From: Candidatus Equimonas faecalis
GTDB lineage: Bacteria > Bacteroidota > Bacteroidia > Bacteroidales > Bacteroidaceae
Length of the DNA: 64,000 nt
NCBI GenBank assembly: GCA_018066245.1
Contig: JAGHRT010000004.1
Span: 124,001-188,000 of the forward strand
Reading direction: 5' to 3'
The translations under genes were made by a program, and so were the position numbers. A model generated the notes under the pieces. The model saw only the letters and a program-made list of their open reading frames with translations, searched no databases and was not told where the DNA came from. Of this stretch, positions 21,883-31,315 are shown piece by piece (position 1 is the stretch's first letter; each line of letters begins with the position of its first letter).

Positions 21883-22842
21883 ATGAAAAAACACACGCTT
21901 TTCCAGAACGTTGTTCTGGCTGTGATGCTCTCTTTTAGCCTCACAACGACCGCCACGGCACAGTATGCCACCCTGCAAACCGCACGTGAAAAATCCCAGC
22001 CTGCCCTCGTCCAAGCCAGTGACGAAACTCCTCAGGGCTTTCTCAGCGCCGACGAGCTGCCCGATGCCATGCAGATTCTGCCCGCACCACCCCAGCCCTA
22101 TACAGCAGCATTCTACAACGACTACTACTATTACAATTGGGGAAAAGAACAGCGCAAAGACCCCGCCCGAGCCGAACAGGCCTCTTTCGACTATTTCCAC
22201 AAGCAGTACAACTCCATAGGGCTGTGCTTTGAAGAAGCCTTCGGCAAGACCATCAGCGAGGAAAGCAGTCCCGAACTCACTCTGCTTCTCCAGCGCATGA
22301 TGATAAACGCCAAAGCGCTGTTTCTTGACACAAAGGAGCACTACAAGCGCGTCCGCCCGTTTGAACAGTTCAATGAGCCTTCTCTGATTCAGGAGCGGGG
22401 CGAGGCCGACGGCGAGGTGGGCACCTGGTCATTCCCCTCAGGACACACGCTGAGAGCATTCTGCACAGCGCAGATTCTTTCCGAAATCAACCCGCAAGCC
22501 ACAGCCCAACTTATGGAACGAGCCCGCAGCTATGCAGAAAGTCGCCTGATATGCGGCCACCACTACAAGAGCGACGTGGACGCCTCCATCATGCTGGCCG
22601 GAGCACTGATTGCACGCCTCCATGCCTGCAAGGAGTTCCAGCAGCAAATGGAAAAGGCCAAGGCCGAGTTCACACAGGTAAAGAAACAACTCCCCACCGA
22701 ATCCATTGCATCCGCCTTCACACAGACGCAGGGCAGCGGGCAGGACAAGGTCCTCTACAACATAAGCGGGCGCAAGCTTCCCGCAGCCAAGGCTTCGCAG
22801 CAATCCCTCATCCACAAGGGACGGGTGGTCATCAACCGATAA
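21883..22842 (+). CDS. PAP2 / class A acid phosphatase-like secreted protein
   Basis: KRVRPF, SFPSGHTLRAF, SRLICGHHYKSDVDAS phosphatase motifs; signal peptide; C-terminal YNISGRKL tail. Confidence 0.9.
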   Translation: MKKHTLFQNVVLAVMLSFSLTTTATAQYATLQTAREKSQPALVQASDETPQGFLSADELPDAMQILPAPPQPYTAAFYNDYYYYNWGKEQRKDPARAEQASFDYFHKQYNSIGLCFEEAFGKTISEESSPELTLLLQRMMINAKALFLDTKEHYKRVRPFEQFNEPSLIQERGEADGEVGTWSFPSGHTLRAFCTAQILSEINPQATAQLMERARSYAESRLICGHHYKSDVDASIMLAGALIARLHACKEFQQQMEKAKAEFTQVKKQLPTESIASAFTQTQGSGQDKVLYNISGRKLPAAKASQQSLIHKGRVVINR

Positions 22843-22891
22843 ACGGCTGACAACGCCCCGCCGAAAGGCCAGAATTGTCCACACATACGAC

Positions 22892-22938
22892 CTAAAATCA
22901 GTCCGCCGACGGCAAAAGCCTTCGACGGACTGATTTTA
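22892..22938. terminator. Bidirectional terminator between convergent genes
   Basis: TAAAATCAGTCCG..CGGACTGATTTTA. Confidence 0.8.
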
Positions 22939-23043
22939 ATAGGTTCACAATTCTTGATTTCTACTGCAAAGTTATGCGGAATTAAGGGTTGAAAAAGAAT
23001 ACTAATCTGTCAACCAATAGACTTTAAAAGAATGAAAAAGGAC

Positions 23044-23823
23044 TCAGCGCATACCGCGGGCCTTGAATATCTTTTCCTTAGCGTCGTTAATTTCTTGGAA
23101 TTTGCGCTTGGCGCTTTCCTTCACGTCGTCGCCGAGCGTGGCCACGCGGTCGGGGTGGTGCTTGAGGGCCATTTGCTTGTAGGCGCGGCGCACTTCCTCG
23201 TCCGTGGCCTGCGGTGTGAGGCCCAGCACCGTATAGGCATCGTCCAGATTGTCCGTGCCGAGCGACAGCATCCGGTCAATGAGGTCGGCGCCGAGGAAGA
23301 GCCAGCGGGCAATCTTCCTGAGCCCCTCCACCTCCTCGCCGGCCACGTTGCCGTCCGCCTTGGCTATCTCGCAGAGGTACGCCAGAAGTTGTATGCGGTG
23401 CTCCTCCGGCATACCCTGCGCCATTTCGCCGCAGGCCTGTTCGATTTGTACGTTCCAGGCCTGCGTGCCGTGCTGTTTGCGGTATTCAAACAGGCGCAGC
23501 AGGATGGCCTCGCCCTCCTCCCTGGCCGTCTCGCCGAAGTTGCGGCGCAGGAAGTCCCGCACATACTCCATCTCGGAGTGCATAATCTTCCCGTCGGCCT
23601 GTATGATATGGGCCGACAGCACCATGAGCGAGAAGAGGAAACTGTTGCGCTGTCCCTCGCGCCTTCTTTCGCTGGAAGTGGCGCGGCTTTCGGTGGCGGC
23701 GGGCTCGTCCCTGCCGCCCGAAAAGGCATCGAAGAGGGCGCCGACGGCAAAGCCGGCCAGCGAGCCGAGTATAGAACCGGTGGTGATGAAGCCCAGAAAG
23801 GCTCCTATCCATTTGTTTGCCAT
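23044..23823 (-). CDS. TerB-like / J-domain (DnaJ) protein
   Basis: DAYTVLGLTPQATDEEVRRAYKQMALKHHPDRVATLGDD J-domain with HPD; acidic TerB-like middle; start MANKWIG. Confidence 0.88.
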   Translation of the reverse strand: MANKWIGAFLGFITTGSILGSLAGFAVGALFDAFSGGRDEPAATESRATSSERRREGQRNSFLFSLMVLSAHIIQADGKIMHSEMEYVRDFLRRNFGETAREEGEAILLRLFEYRKQHGTQAWNVQIEQACGEMAQGMPEEHRIQLLAYLCEIAKADGNVAGEEVEGLRKIARWLFLGADLIDRMLSLGTDNLDDAYTVLGLTPQATDEEVRRAYKQMALKHHPDRVATLGDDVKESAKRKFQEINDAKEKIFKARGMR

Positions 23824-23979
23824 AGTAAAGAAGTGCAAGTGCCCGCTTCCGGGCATATTCCGTAGCAAAGATAGGAAGAAAAGCCGAAGTGGCCAAGCCT
23901 CCGGCGCGAAAGATGCTCTTTGCCTGCCGTTTCACGCCGCAGAGCAAGCCGCTTTCGCCGTAAACGCGGACAACAAGTC

Positions 23980-24573
23980 CTACCCATTCAGCGAATAGAT
24001 GTAGGCCGTGCCTATGCGGCGGCGTGAGATGAAGCCCTCCTCCATGAGCGCACCCAGCAATATGCGGGCACGGTGTTCGCAGGTGTGCGTCAGGGTTTGG
24101 AACTCCCGCTTGCTGATAGTTCCGTGAGTGCTGAAATACTCCCGCAGCAAGGCCTTCGCCTCCTCCTCATCGCAGGAGTCGCTGTGCCTTCCGTTGCGGC
24201 GTTCAAACCTCAAGGCGTTCTCCACGAGCGCTTTCAGCCGGCGTTCGGGCGTGAATCTGATGCGTCGGAAAACCACGTCGCGGCCGCTCACCTTGTCGCC
24301 CTCGTACTTGGGCTCTTTGAAGTGGGGCACCACGCTGAAAGTGCCGATGCCGTCAAGGTGAATGCTGCCGCCACGGCCCAGTTGCACGGCAAGGTGCCGG
24401 CTCACGGCGTCGAGGGCGGCTCGGAGGTCGGTGCGGGTCAGGGTAGAGGAGCGCTCCTCGTCATCCAGCAACTGTTCATTCTTTATGTGGCCGGGCTCCA
24501 CCAGTCGCGGATGGATTGAGATGCGCCCGTCCTTTTGCGGAGGGCTCTGATAAATGTCAAAATAGGCAGACAT
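23980..24573 (-). CDS. HU-family DNA-binding protein with C-terminal winged-helix-like extension
   Basis: LTRTDLRAALDAVSRHLAVQLGRGGSIHLDGIGTFSV. Confidence 0.8.
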   Translation of the reverse strand: MSAYFDIYQSPPQKDGRISIHPRLVEPGHIKNEQLLDDEERSSTLTRTDLRAALDAVSRHLAVQLGRGGSIHLDGIGTFSVVPHFKEPKYEGDKVSGRDVVFRRIRFTPERRLKALVENALRFERRNGRHSDSCDEEEAKALLREYFSTHGTISKREFQTLTHTCEHRARILLGALMEEGFISRRRIGTAYIYSLNG

Positions 24574-24587
24574 GGTTTTTGTTTTTA

Positions 24588-24654
24588 AGGGTTAAGAGTT
24601 GAAGGTTTAAGGTTGAGGGTTGAGGGTTAAGGGTTTAAGGTTGAGGGTTGGTGG
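24588..24654. repeat. Degenerate heptamer repeat upstream of HU-like gene
   Basis: aagggttaagagttgaaggtttaaggttgagggttgagggttaagggtttaaggttgagggtt. Confidence 0.75.
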
Positions 24655-24709
24655 ACTTAATATTTTCAGGAGACCAAAGAGACAGCCTAATCCCCCTACC
24701 CTTTGTCGC

Positions 24710-24797
24710 GCCACCCGGGCGCCACACTCGTGCCACCCGGGCGGCACGCTTCTGCCATCAGGGTGGCACGAGTGTGCCATCTTGGTGGCACAACAAC
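24710..24797. repeat. 22-bp hairpin-unit array (4 units)
   Basis: GCCAYCNNGGYGGCAC units at 24710, 24732, 24754, 24776. Confidence 0.92.
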
Positions 24798-24823
24798 TAA
24801 ACCAAAGCAAAAACCATGCCAAT

Positions 24824-25189
24824 CTAAAGCCTGTCAAATCTCTTGCGGCACGTGGCGCAGACGGCGTGCTTCCGGCTGAAAGTGTCGCGGCCATGGGTGG
24901 AGGAATAAGCCACCTTGGGAAGTGGCTTGACGGGGAGGATGTCGATGGTGGCCGGCACGCTGTCGTTCATCTTCTCCATCTCTTTTTTCATGATGTTGGC
25001 CAGGGTGCGGGCCTCCTTCTCGGAGAAATCGCCGAAGGGCTGGAATTTGATGTGGAAGTGAGGGCAGCAACAGCATTCGTCGTCAAACTGCTCGAGTTCT
25101 TCACTGTTCACTTCTTCATCGTTCACTTTCTTCGCGTTGCAGGCCGTCAGCGTGAGGGCGAGCAGCAGGAGGGGAAATAACTGTTTCAT
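24824..25189 (-). CDS. Short lipoprotein, possibly truncated archaemetzincin-like
   Basis: MKQLFPLLLLALTLTACN lipobox; IKFQPFGDFSEKEARTLANIMKKEM...IDILPVKPLPKVAYSSTHGR. Confidence 0.6.
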   Translation of the reverse strand: MKQLFPLLLLALTLTACNAKKVNDEEVNSEELEQFDDECCCCPHFHIKFQPFGDFSEKEARTLANIMKKEMEKMNDSVPATIDILPVKPLPKVAYSSTHGRDTFSRKHAVCATCRKRFDRL

Positions 25190-25500
25190 AGGTTCTTTTG
25201 ATGACAAGTAACAAGCGGGGAGGTGACGCACTCGACGCACTCGACGCGAGAAATGGCGTATCAAAGCATTGGGGGAGTCGGAACAAGGGCGTAGCAATGT
25301 AAGAGGTGTAGGATAAAATGTAACTCCGTGCAACCAGTCGTGAGGCCGTTTACTTTCTGCCCAAAATTACAAACGCCGGAGTAAACTTGTTACAAATGCC
25401 GGAGTAAACTCATTACAAATGGCCGAAAATTTAGTTTTTCCTTGCGTATGTCGTTTATTATTAGTATTTTTGCACACACAACTTCAAAAGAGCAAAAAAA

Positions 25501-26769
25501 ATGTATAAGAAACGCATTGCTGACAAACTTCTTGAGAGAAAACTCGCTGGGAAGGGAGCCGTCTTGATAGAAGGCCCCAAGTGGTGTGGTAAGACGACTA
25601 CAGCTTCGCAACTTGCCCAAAGCACATTGGATTTAGGAGACAGCGAAACGCTCAGAGAGAGTAGGAGCATGATGGAGATAAGCCCCAAGATACTTCTGGA
25701 GGGCGATACTCCGAGGCTCATTGATGAATGGCAAACTATCCCTATGCTTTGGGATTCTATTAGAAGTATGGTGGACAAGAGAGGCCTGCCCACTCAATTT
25801 ATTCTCACGGGCTCCTCTGTCCTTCCCGATGCCACAGAAACGACTCATAGCGGGACGGGGCGCTTTGGCAGGATACGTATGCGCCCGATGAGTTTGTATG
25901 AATCAGGAGAATCCGATGGAAGTGTTTCCATACAAGAACTGTTTGATGGAAAGGAGCTGACAGCCCAGAAGAATGACCTCAGTATAGCAGAACTCGCCTA
26001 TCTTATTTGCCGTGGCGGGTGGCCTGCAGCTGTGCTCCTTAAAGGCGAAATAGCCCTTGACCAAGCTTTTGACTATGTTGATTCTGTGGCCGATTATGAC
26101 ATTCAGCGTGTGGATGGTGTAAGGCGTGACCCTCAACGGGTAAGGTGCCTTATGCGTTCTTTCGCGAGGAATGTTGCCGGACAGAGTTCGTACAGCACAT
26201 TCAGGGCGGACATGCTCAGTAACGACTCCGATTCGTTAAGTGAAGACACCGTTGCTGATTACATAAAGGCGTTGAAGCGGCTGTTTGTGGTGGAAGACCT
26301 TGAGGCCTGGAATCCCAACCTGCGAAGCAAGGCAGCCATACGCACAAGTGACACACATCATTTTGTGGATCCAAGTATTGCGACGGCCTCTCTCGGCATA
26401 GGCCCTCAAGACCTTATCAATGACCTTGAGTCATTCGGATTGTTTTTTGAGTCAATGGCAGTCAGAGACCTCCGCGTCTATGCAGAAGCACTAGATGGCA
26501 GGCTCTACCATTATCGTGACAACACAGGATTGGAATGTGACGCAGTACTCCATCGGCGAAACGGTACTTATGGATTGATAGAGGTGAAGCTGGGGGGTGA
26601 TACACGGATAGAAGAAGGAGCAACAAATCTCAAGACCCTTGCAGCCAAGATAGACACCACAAGGATGCCCAATCCTTCATTTATGATGGTTGTAATCGGA
26701 GTTGGAAAATATGCCTACCGGCGCCCCGACGGCGTATATGTCGTTCCCCTGAATTGCCTGAAGCCATAA
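25501..26769 (+). CDS. AAA_14/DUF4143-type ATPase
   Basis: LIEGPKWCGKTTTASQLA Walker A, RLIDEWQTIPMLWD, QFILTGSS; C-terminal D-EVK nuclease-like ECDAVLHRRNGTYGLIEVKLG. Confidence 0.92.
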   Translation: MYKKRIADKLLERKLAGKGAVLIEGPKWCGKTTTASQLAQSTLDLGDSETLRESRSMMEISPKILLEGDTPRLIDEWQTIPMLWDSIRSMVDKRGLPTQFILTGSSVLPDATETTHSGTGRFGRIRMRPMSLYESGESDGSVSIQELFDGKELTAQKNDLSIAELAYLICRGGWPAAVLLKGEIALDQAFDYVDSVADYDIQRVDGVRRDPQRVRCLMRSFARNVAGQSSYSTFRADMLSNDSDSLSEDTVADYIKALKRLFVVEDLEAWNPNLRSKAAIRTSDTHHFVDPSIATASLGIGPQDLINDLESFGLFFESMAVRDLRVYAEALDGRLYHYRDNTGLECDAVLHRRNGTYGLIEVKLGGDTRIEEGATNLKTLAAKIDTTRMPNPSFMMVVIGVGKYAYRRPDGVYVVPLNCLKP

Positions 26770-26798
26770 GAGATTTATAAACGGTTCCTATATAAACA

Positions 26799-26845
26799 AT
26801 CACCTGCCGACACCACCCCAAGGGCGTGTGTCGGCAGGTGATGGT
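26799..26845. terminator. Bidirectional terminator
   Basis: ATCACCTGCCGACAC..GTGTCGGCAGGTGAT between convergent genes. Confidence 0.85.
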
Positions 26846-26882
26846 TTCTGAGGTAAAGTGATAGGCTTCTCCTCTTCTTTTC

Positions 26883-27944
26883 TTACTCTATTATACTTTC
26901 GCTATAATCGTTATGCTTTGCCTTGTTGTTGAGTACGCATTCTTTGCTGGTATTTGCATAACAATAAACGCAGAAGTGGCGGCAGGTATTGTACATTCCT
27001 ATGTCCTTGCTCACCATGCAACCACAAATCTTGCGCTGGCCATTATCCTTGACCTTGCGTGCCTTCTCTGGGATAGGTGGCAGCTGTCCAAACATGTTTC
27101 TTTCAGGCCATTTGAGAGTGTGGAGGTAATAGACAAGTTCCTCATCGTCGGCAAAGATGCGCTTCATCAATTCGCCATCAATGCATCGATTGTGCTCAAT
27201 ACCATACGATTCGAGATCAATGTCTTCTGCACAGGTTGCAATCTCAACATCCCAGCCATCATTGTGCCATGCTTCGCGAATCTTCTGAAGTCCCTGCACA
27301 ATCTCCATACGTTGAGCATGATTGGCTTCTGCGTTTTCAACGTCTTCTTTTGTGAAGAGCATAGTTTCCTTCACAAGATTGTTCTGAACCTTTCTGTACG
27401 CCTTTACATCTACGAAACTGAAAACTAACTTATCCGTGTAACCTTTCAATTTGTTACCTACATTCCAGATGCGAGTCAGCAAATCACGTGGAGTGATGTT
27501 AGGAGTAATAATCAGAGGGTCGAAACGCCAGATTACTCTCTCCTTGCCAATCATTTCCGACAACTTCTTGAATGTCTTTACACGATCTTCCACGGAAGAA
27601 ACATTGGGTTCAAAGCCTTCCTTCACATAGTCGTTAAGTGTAACTTGGAAGTAGTAATGTATGCCTCTTTCGTCCAGTTCATGTAAATAAGGCAGTATTG
27701 GTTTGGGATTCTTTGTCCAGAATACCACCACTTTGCAGTTCTTGAACGAAATGCACATCTTCTGCTGGTTGAACGGATTGTACCATGCACAATACCCTTT
27801 AGCCAAGCGGTTGAAGAACCACTTGGCATAAAAGGCAGGAATATCGGTTGAACGGCTAGCGGAGATAATGACAGGAGCGGTTGCTTCTACTTGCTCGCCA
27901 GCATCGTTTGTGATTTGTATCTTATCTGACATTGTATCTAACAA
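26883..27944 (-). CDS. DUF1848-family protein, C-terminal CX3CX2C cluster
   Basis: VIISASRSTDIPAFYAKWFFNRLAKGYCAWYNPFN; C-terminal CGCMVSKDIGMYNTCRHFCVYCYANTS. Confidence 0.85.
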   Translation of the reverse strand: MLDTMSDKIQITNDAGEQVEATAPVIISASRSTDIPAFYAKWFFNRLAKGYCAWYNPFNQQKMCISFKNCKVVVFWTKNPKPILPYLHELDERGIHYYFQVTLNDYVKEGFEPNVSSVEDRVKTFKKLSEMIGKERVIWRFDPLIITPNITPRDLLTRIWNVGNKLKGYTDKLVFSFVDVKAYRKVQNNLVKETMLFTKEDVENAEANHAQRMEIVQGLQKIREAWHNDGWDVEIATCAEDIDLESYGIEHNRCIDGELMKRIFADDEELVYYLHTLKWPERNMFGQLPPIPEKARKVKDNGQRKICGCMVSKDIGMYNTCRHFCVYCYANTSKECVLNNKAKHNDYSESIIE

Positions 27945-30219
27945 ACAAATCTTTCTTTAACATATTCACAATTTCTTCTGGTACAGGATGTTTTGCATGT
28001 ACCATCTTGATCAAATTACCAAGATGCTTGATAACTTGACCATTGGATGGGTCACTTTCTTTTTTCCCTCCTTTTGCGTATTGTCCTCCTGGCTGATATT
28101 CTTTCTGTATGTATGTAACATCTCGTTTAATGCTATCCAGATAGGGAGTTGCATACGAAAGAGTTTCTAAGAATGATAACGCATTTGTATCGTTAATAAA
28201 ATCTATAGAGGATAAAGGTATTTCTTTTACTGTTAGTTTAACATTGGTACCCTCCTTTGATGAACTTGAAGTCCCAACTATGGCCTCGGCTACGTTTTGA
28301 AGTGTGTCTTTTATACCTTCTATCCCCGTTTTGAAACCATCTGATATAGTATCAAACAATCCAGGAGAATCTTGTTTTTTCTTGGTACTCTTTTTTGCAG
28401 GCTTTGTGGTTGTAATCTCATCATATTCTGGGCAAGCCCTATCTTTGAGGTATGACCAGAACGATGTTTGAGTCCTTCTTGTGAAGCCAGGGAAGTCATT
28501 TAGTTTCATAAGGAAGCTTAACACCGTACCGTCAGAGGTTATTGAAAGTGCCTTTTCAATCGATTCACGGTGAGGTTTAGGCAATTTCTTGCCATTCTCC
28601 TTTTCATAATCCTTAAGATGATTATGAACAATATCCTCAAGAGAATTTTGCGCAATCGGCTCTGTGTAGCTCGCAGGTTCTGAGACTATTTGATCTTGAG
28701 AATTTTGCGTAGTGAGAGCAACACTTTCGAACCCATGGATTCTCTTTTCTATGCAACAAAAATAGTCATAGGCATCTTGCACACTAACACCTTCTGTTAT
28801 TCGATTGAAGAATGTTTTTGGCATATCGGCATATCCACACATTGCTCCCCACATAGCAACAGCACAACGATAATCTTCTACTGCACAGGATGTCATTAAA
28901 CTATAAAGAGCATCAACATCTGGATTTGTAGCTTTTGCGCAAATTGCTAATGATTGCCAAACCATTGAATTGAGAGACGATAAATCGAAATCTTCTGCTT
29001 CTCTAATGTTCTTGATAAGTCCATTGTAGTAGTCTCGTTCAGATGAGTGTGCAAAAGCCTCATCACCCATAATTCCTTTAGCAGCAATACCTAGACTTTT
29101 CAGGAGTGACAGTTTGTTTGCAAAGTACTCTTTGAGATTATACTCTGGATTAAGGAGCAACTTAATCCAAGCTGTATAAATTTCTATTTCTTGATTACTT
29201 CCTCGAAGATTTACAAATGGAGGTTCATAATCAAGAATAGAAGGAATCTCATCAACCATCAAACGATTGTTTGAAACAGATGAAACACGCGCTATATACT
29301 GAGTAATCTTTAATTCAACATTATCCCATTGTTCTGATGTGTAAACGGCAGACAGGCTTGGTAAAGAGAACATCTTGCAAGCTAAGAATTCCCATACTCC
29401 AAGCCTTACCAATTCATTTTGAAGCATTTCTGCAGAAGATGAGTTAAGACGATTTGCTGACTCAGATAATTTCTTTGCAACAACATCATATTTTCTTGCC
29501 TCAATCTCAAATTCTTTTTGCAGTTCGTTTATCCTATCGGTATGAAGTCTAAAATCATTATTGATGATTCTTGCATGAATCAAATTTGAAAGTTCCTTAA
29601 GACTTTGTTGCATCTTGGAAACACCTTCTCCAGGTGAAGTGTTTGCACCAATGAGGTATGCATACAAAAAGCCCTTACATTTGTTGATTTTCTTGTCATT
29701 TGCAAGATTCTCTTCATCAAATTCTACATCAGAATACGGCTCTATGTATTCTTTGCTGTAAACAAATGATTCTGTACGTGGTATGGCGAAACTTCCAGCT
29801 TTTTCATAAAAAAGTGTTTTCGCATCAAGGCTTCTAACTTTAGCTCTTGACAAGATAAGGTCGCGTATTGAATTGGATTCGAAAAGTAACTTGCATCCCA
29901 TTGGATTTAGGTAAATTGTTTTTCGAGTTTGATAAACGACAACGTCATTGTGTCTGCCAATCTCTTCAAATTCAAAATTCGCGGTTTTTTCTGTGTCAAA
30001 TTCTATTACTAAAGAATATTGTTCTTCTTCAGTAATAGGCATAACGCATTTAGGGTATTTGTTAAAGAGAATGATAGAGTTCTTTTTTGCAAATGACCCA
30101 GCAACATAAAAGTAAGAATCTCCGAATCCTCTTCGCGAATAACACGCAGATGGCGAACATGATTCTGTAGCCATTATTGAATGAAAATTCAATGTTGATG
30201 TTAAAATATAGAGTTTCAT
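27922..30219 (-). CDS. 765-aa protein of unknown function
   Basis: Long ORF, 23-bp overlap with DUF1848 gene, 11 bp from helicase gene; no recognised catalytic motif. Confidence 0.88.
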   Translation of the reverse strand: MKLYILTSTLNFHSIMATESCSPSACYSRRGFGDSYFYVAGSFAKKNSIILFNKYPKCVMPITEEEQYSLVIEFDTEKTANFEFEEIGRHNDVVVYQTRKTIYLNPMGCKLLFESNSIRDLILSRAKVRSLDAKTLFYEKAGSFAIPRTESFVYSKEYIEPYSDVEFDEENLANDKKINKCKGFLYAYLIGANTSPGEGVSKMQQSLKELSNLIHARIINNDFRLHTDRINELQKEFEIEARKYDVVAKKLSESANRLNSSSAEMLQNELVRLGVWEFLACKMFSLPSLSAVYTSEQWDNVELKITQYIARVSSVSNNRLMVDEIPSILDYEPPFVNLRGSNQEIEIYTAWIKLLLNPEYNLKEYFANKLSLLKSLGIAAKGIMGDEAFAHSSERDYYNGLIKNIREAEDFDLSSLNSMVWQSLAICAKATNPDVDALYSLMTSCAVEDYRCAVAMWGAMCGYADMPKTFFNRITEGVSVQDAYDYFCCIEKRIHGFESVALTTQNSQDQIVSEPASYTEPIAQNSLEDIVHNHLKDYEKENGKKLPKPHRESIEKALSITSDGTVLSFLMKLNDFPGFTRRTQTSFWSYLKDRACPEYDEITTTKPAKKSTKKKQDSPGLFDTISDGFKTGIEGIKDTLQNVAEAIVGTSSSSKEGTNVKLTVKEIPLSSIDFINDTNALSFLETLSYATPYLDSIKRDVTYIQKEYQPGGQYAKGGKKESDPSNGQVIKHLGNLIKMVHAKHPVPEEIVNMLKKDLFVRYNVR

Positions 30220-30230
30220 GTCTCTTCTAA

Positions 30231-31310
30231 TTAAAGTTCAAAATCGTCATCGTTTGAAGAACCACCTAGTTGGGTATCAAACACATCCTCATTTACTGTA
30301 TCAAACAGAGACGTAAGTTGTCCTGAATAAAAAATATAAAGATCTTGGAAACTTCGTGTCATTGCCACATATAAAGATTTTGATTGGCTCACTCCTATAT
30401 TTTGACCACAACCAACAATGAATACTGTTTCAAACTGAAGTCCCTTGGAACTCTTGTATGTCATAACTTTGGGATTGTTGCTGGTAAAATCTAATTGCAT
30501 AGTCTTGTCACCAAGATAGATTTCAGGAGAAAGACCTCTAGCAGAAAGCCCATCGCCAATTTTTTGGACGTCATCTTTATAGAAGGCAAAAATTCCTACA
30601 TCTTCAAGATTCTTGTTTTTAATTATTTTAGCGATACTATCCAATTGCCTGTCAAAATCGTTGTATTGTATAATAAAAGGCTTAGCAATTCCGTCGTTAG
30701 CACACCTTTCTTCTAGTACATCATCTTCTTGGTTAAGGCATTGAGCAAGTCGAGCGATAGTTTTAGGCATTCTATGATTAATTATAAGATTCTCTGTGTT
30801 TAAAGAAAAATGCTTTGCAATCTCATCAATGCTGATAGTTTCATTGTTATCAAAAGAAAATCTTGAATATAGACTTTGAGCAGTGTCGCCAAAGAACAGA
30901 ATTTTTGTACAATGAGTCCTTAACTCATCTAAAGCTTCACTTGAAAAATCTTGAGCCTCATCTACAATTATATAATCATACTTGCCTACATTCCATCCCT
31001 TATTAATCCACTTGCCAGTTTCATCTTTATCCCACTTAAAACATGCACCGAAAGTTTTAATGCTTCGTCCGTTAAGTTCTAATTCCATCACAGCTTCGTG
31101 CATATACTGGCTCAAAGCTTTGTTATACATAATTATAAGATAAGATTTACCTTTGTCCTGAAGATCTTTTGCTTTGAGCAAGGCAATTAATGATTTTCCA
31201 CTTCCTGCACAGCCAGTGACTACATAAGAATCATCAGCTCTTTTATTTAGTATTTTACGTTCATAAGGATCTAATAAGGCATCCTTGGGTATAATAGGTC
31301 TTCTTGGCAT
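30231..31310 (-). CDS. UvrD/Rep-like SF1 helicase or ATPase
   Basis: VTGCAGSGKSLIALLKAKDL, YIIVDEAQDFSSEAL, GDTAQSLYSR, NHRMP, SSKGLQFETVFIVGC, LYVAMTRS. Confidence 0.93.
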   Translation of the reverse strand: MPRRPIIPKDALLDPYERKILNKRADDSYVVTGCAGSGKSLIALLKAKDLQDKGKSYLIIMYNKALSQYMHEAVMELELNGRSIKTFGACFKWDKDETGKWINKGWNVGKYDYIIVDEAQDFSSEALDELRTHCTKILFFGDTAQSLYSRFSFDNNETISIDEIAKHFSLNTENLIINHRMPKTIARLAQCLNQEDDVLEERCANDGIAKPFIIQYNDFDRQLDSIAKIIKNKNLEDVGIFAFYKDDVQKIGDGLSARGLSPEIYLGDKTMQLDFTSNNPKVMTYKSSKGLQFETVFIVGCGQNIGVSQSKSLYVAMTRSFQDLYIFYSGQLTSLFDTVNEDVFDTQLGGSSNDDDFEL

Positions 31311-31315
31311 GACGT

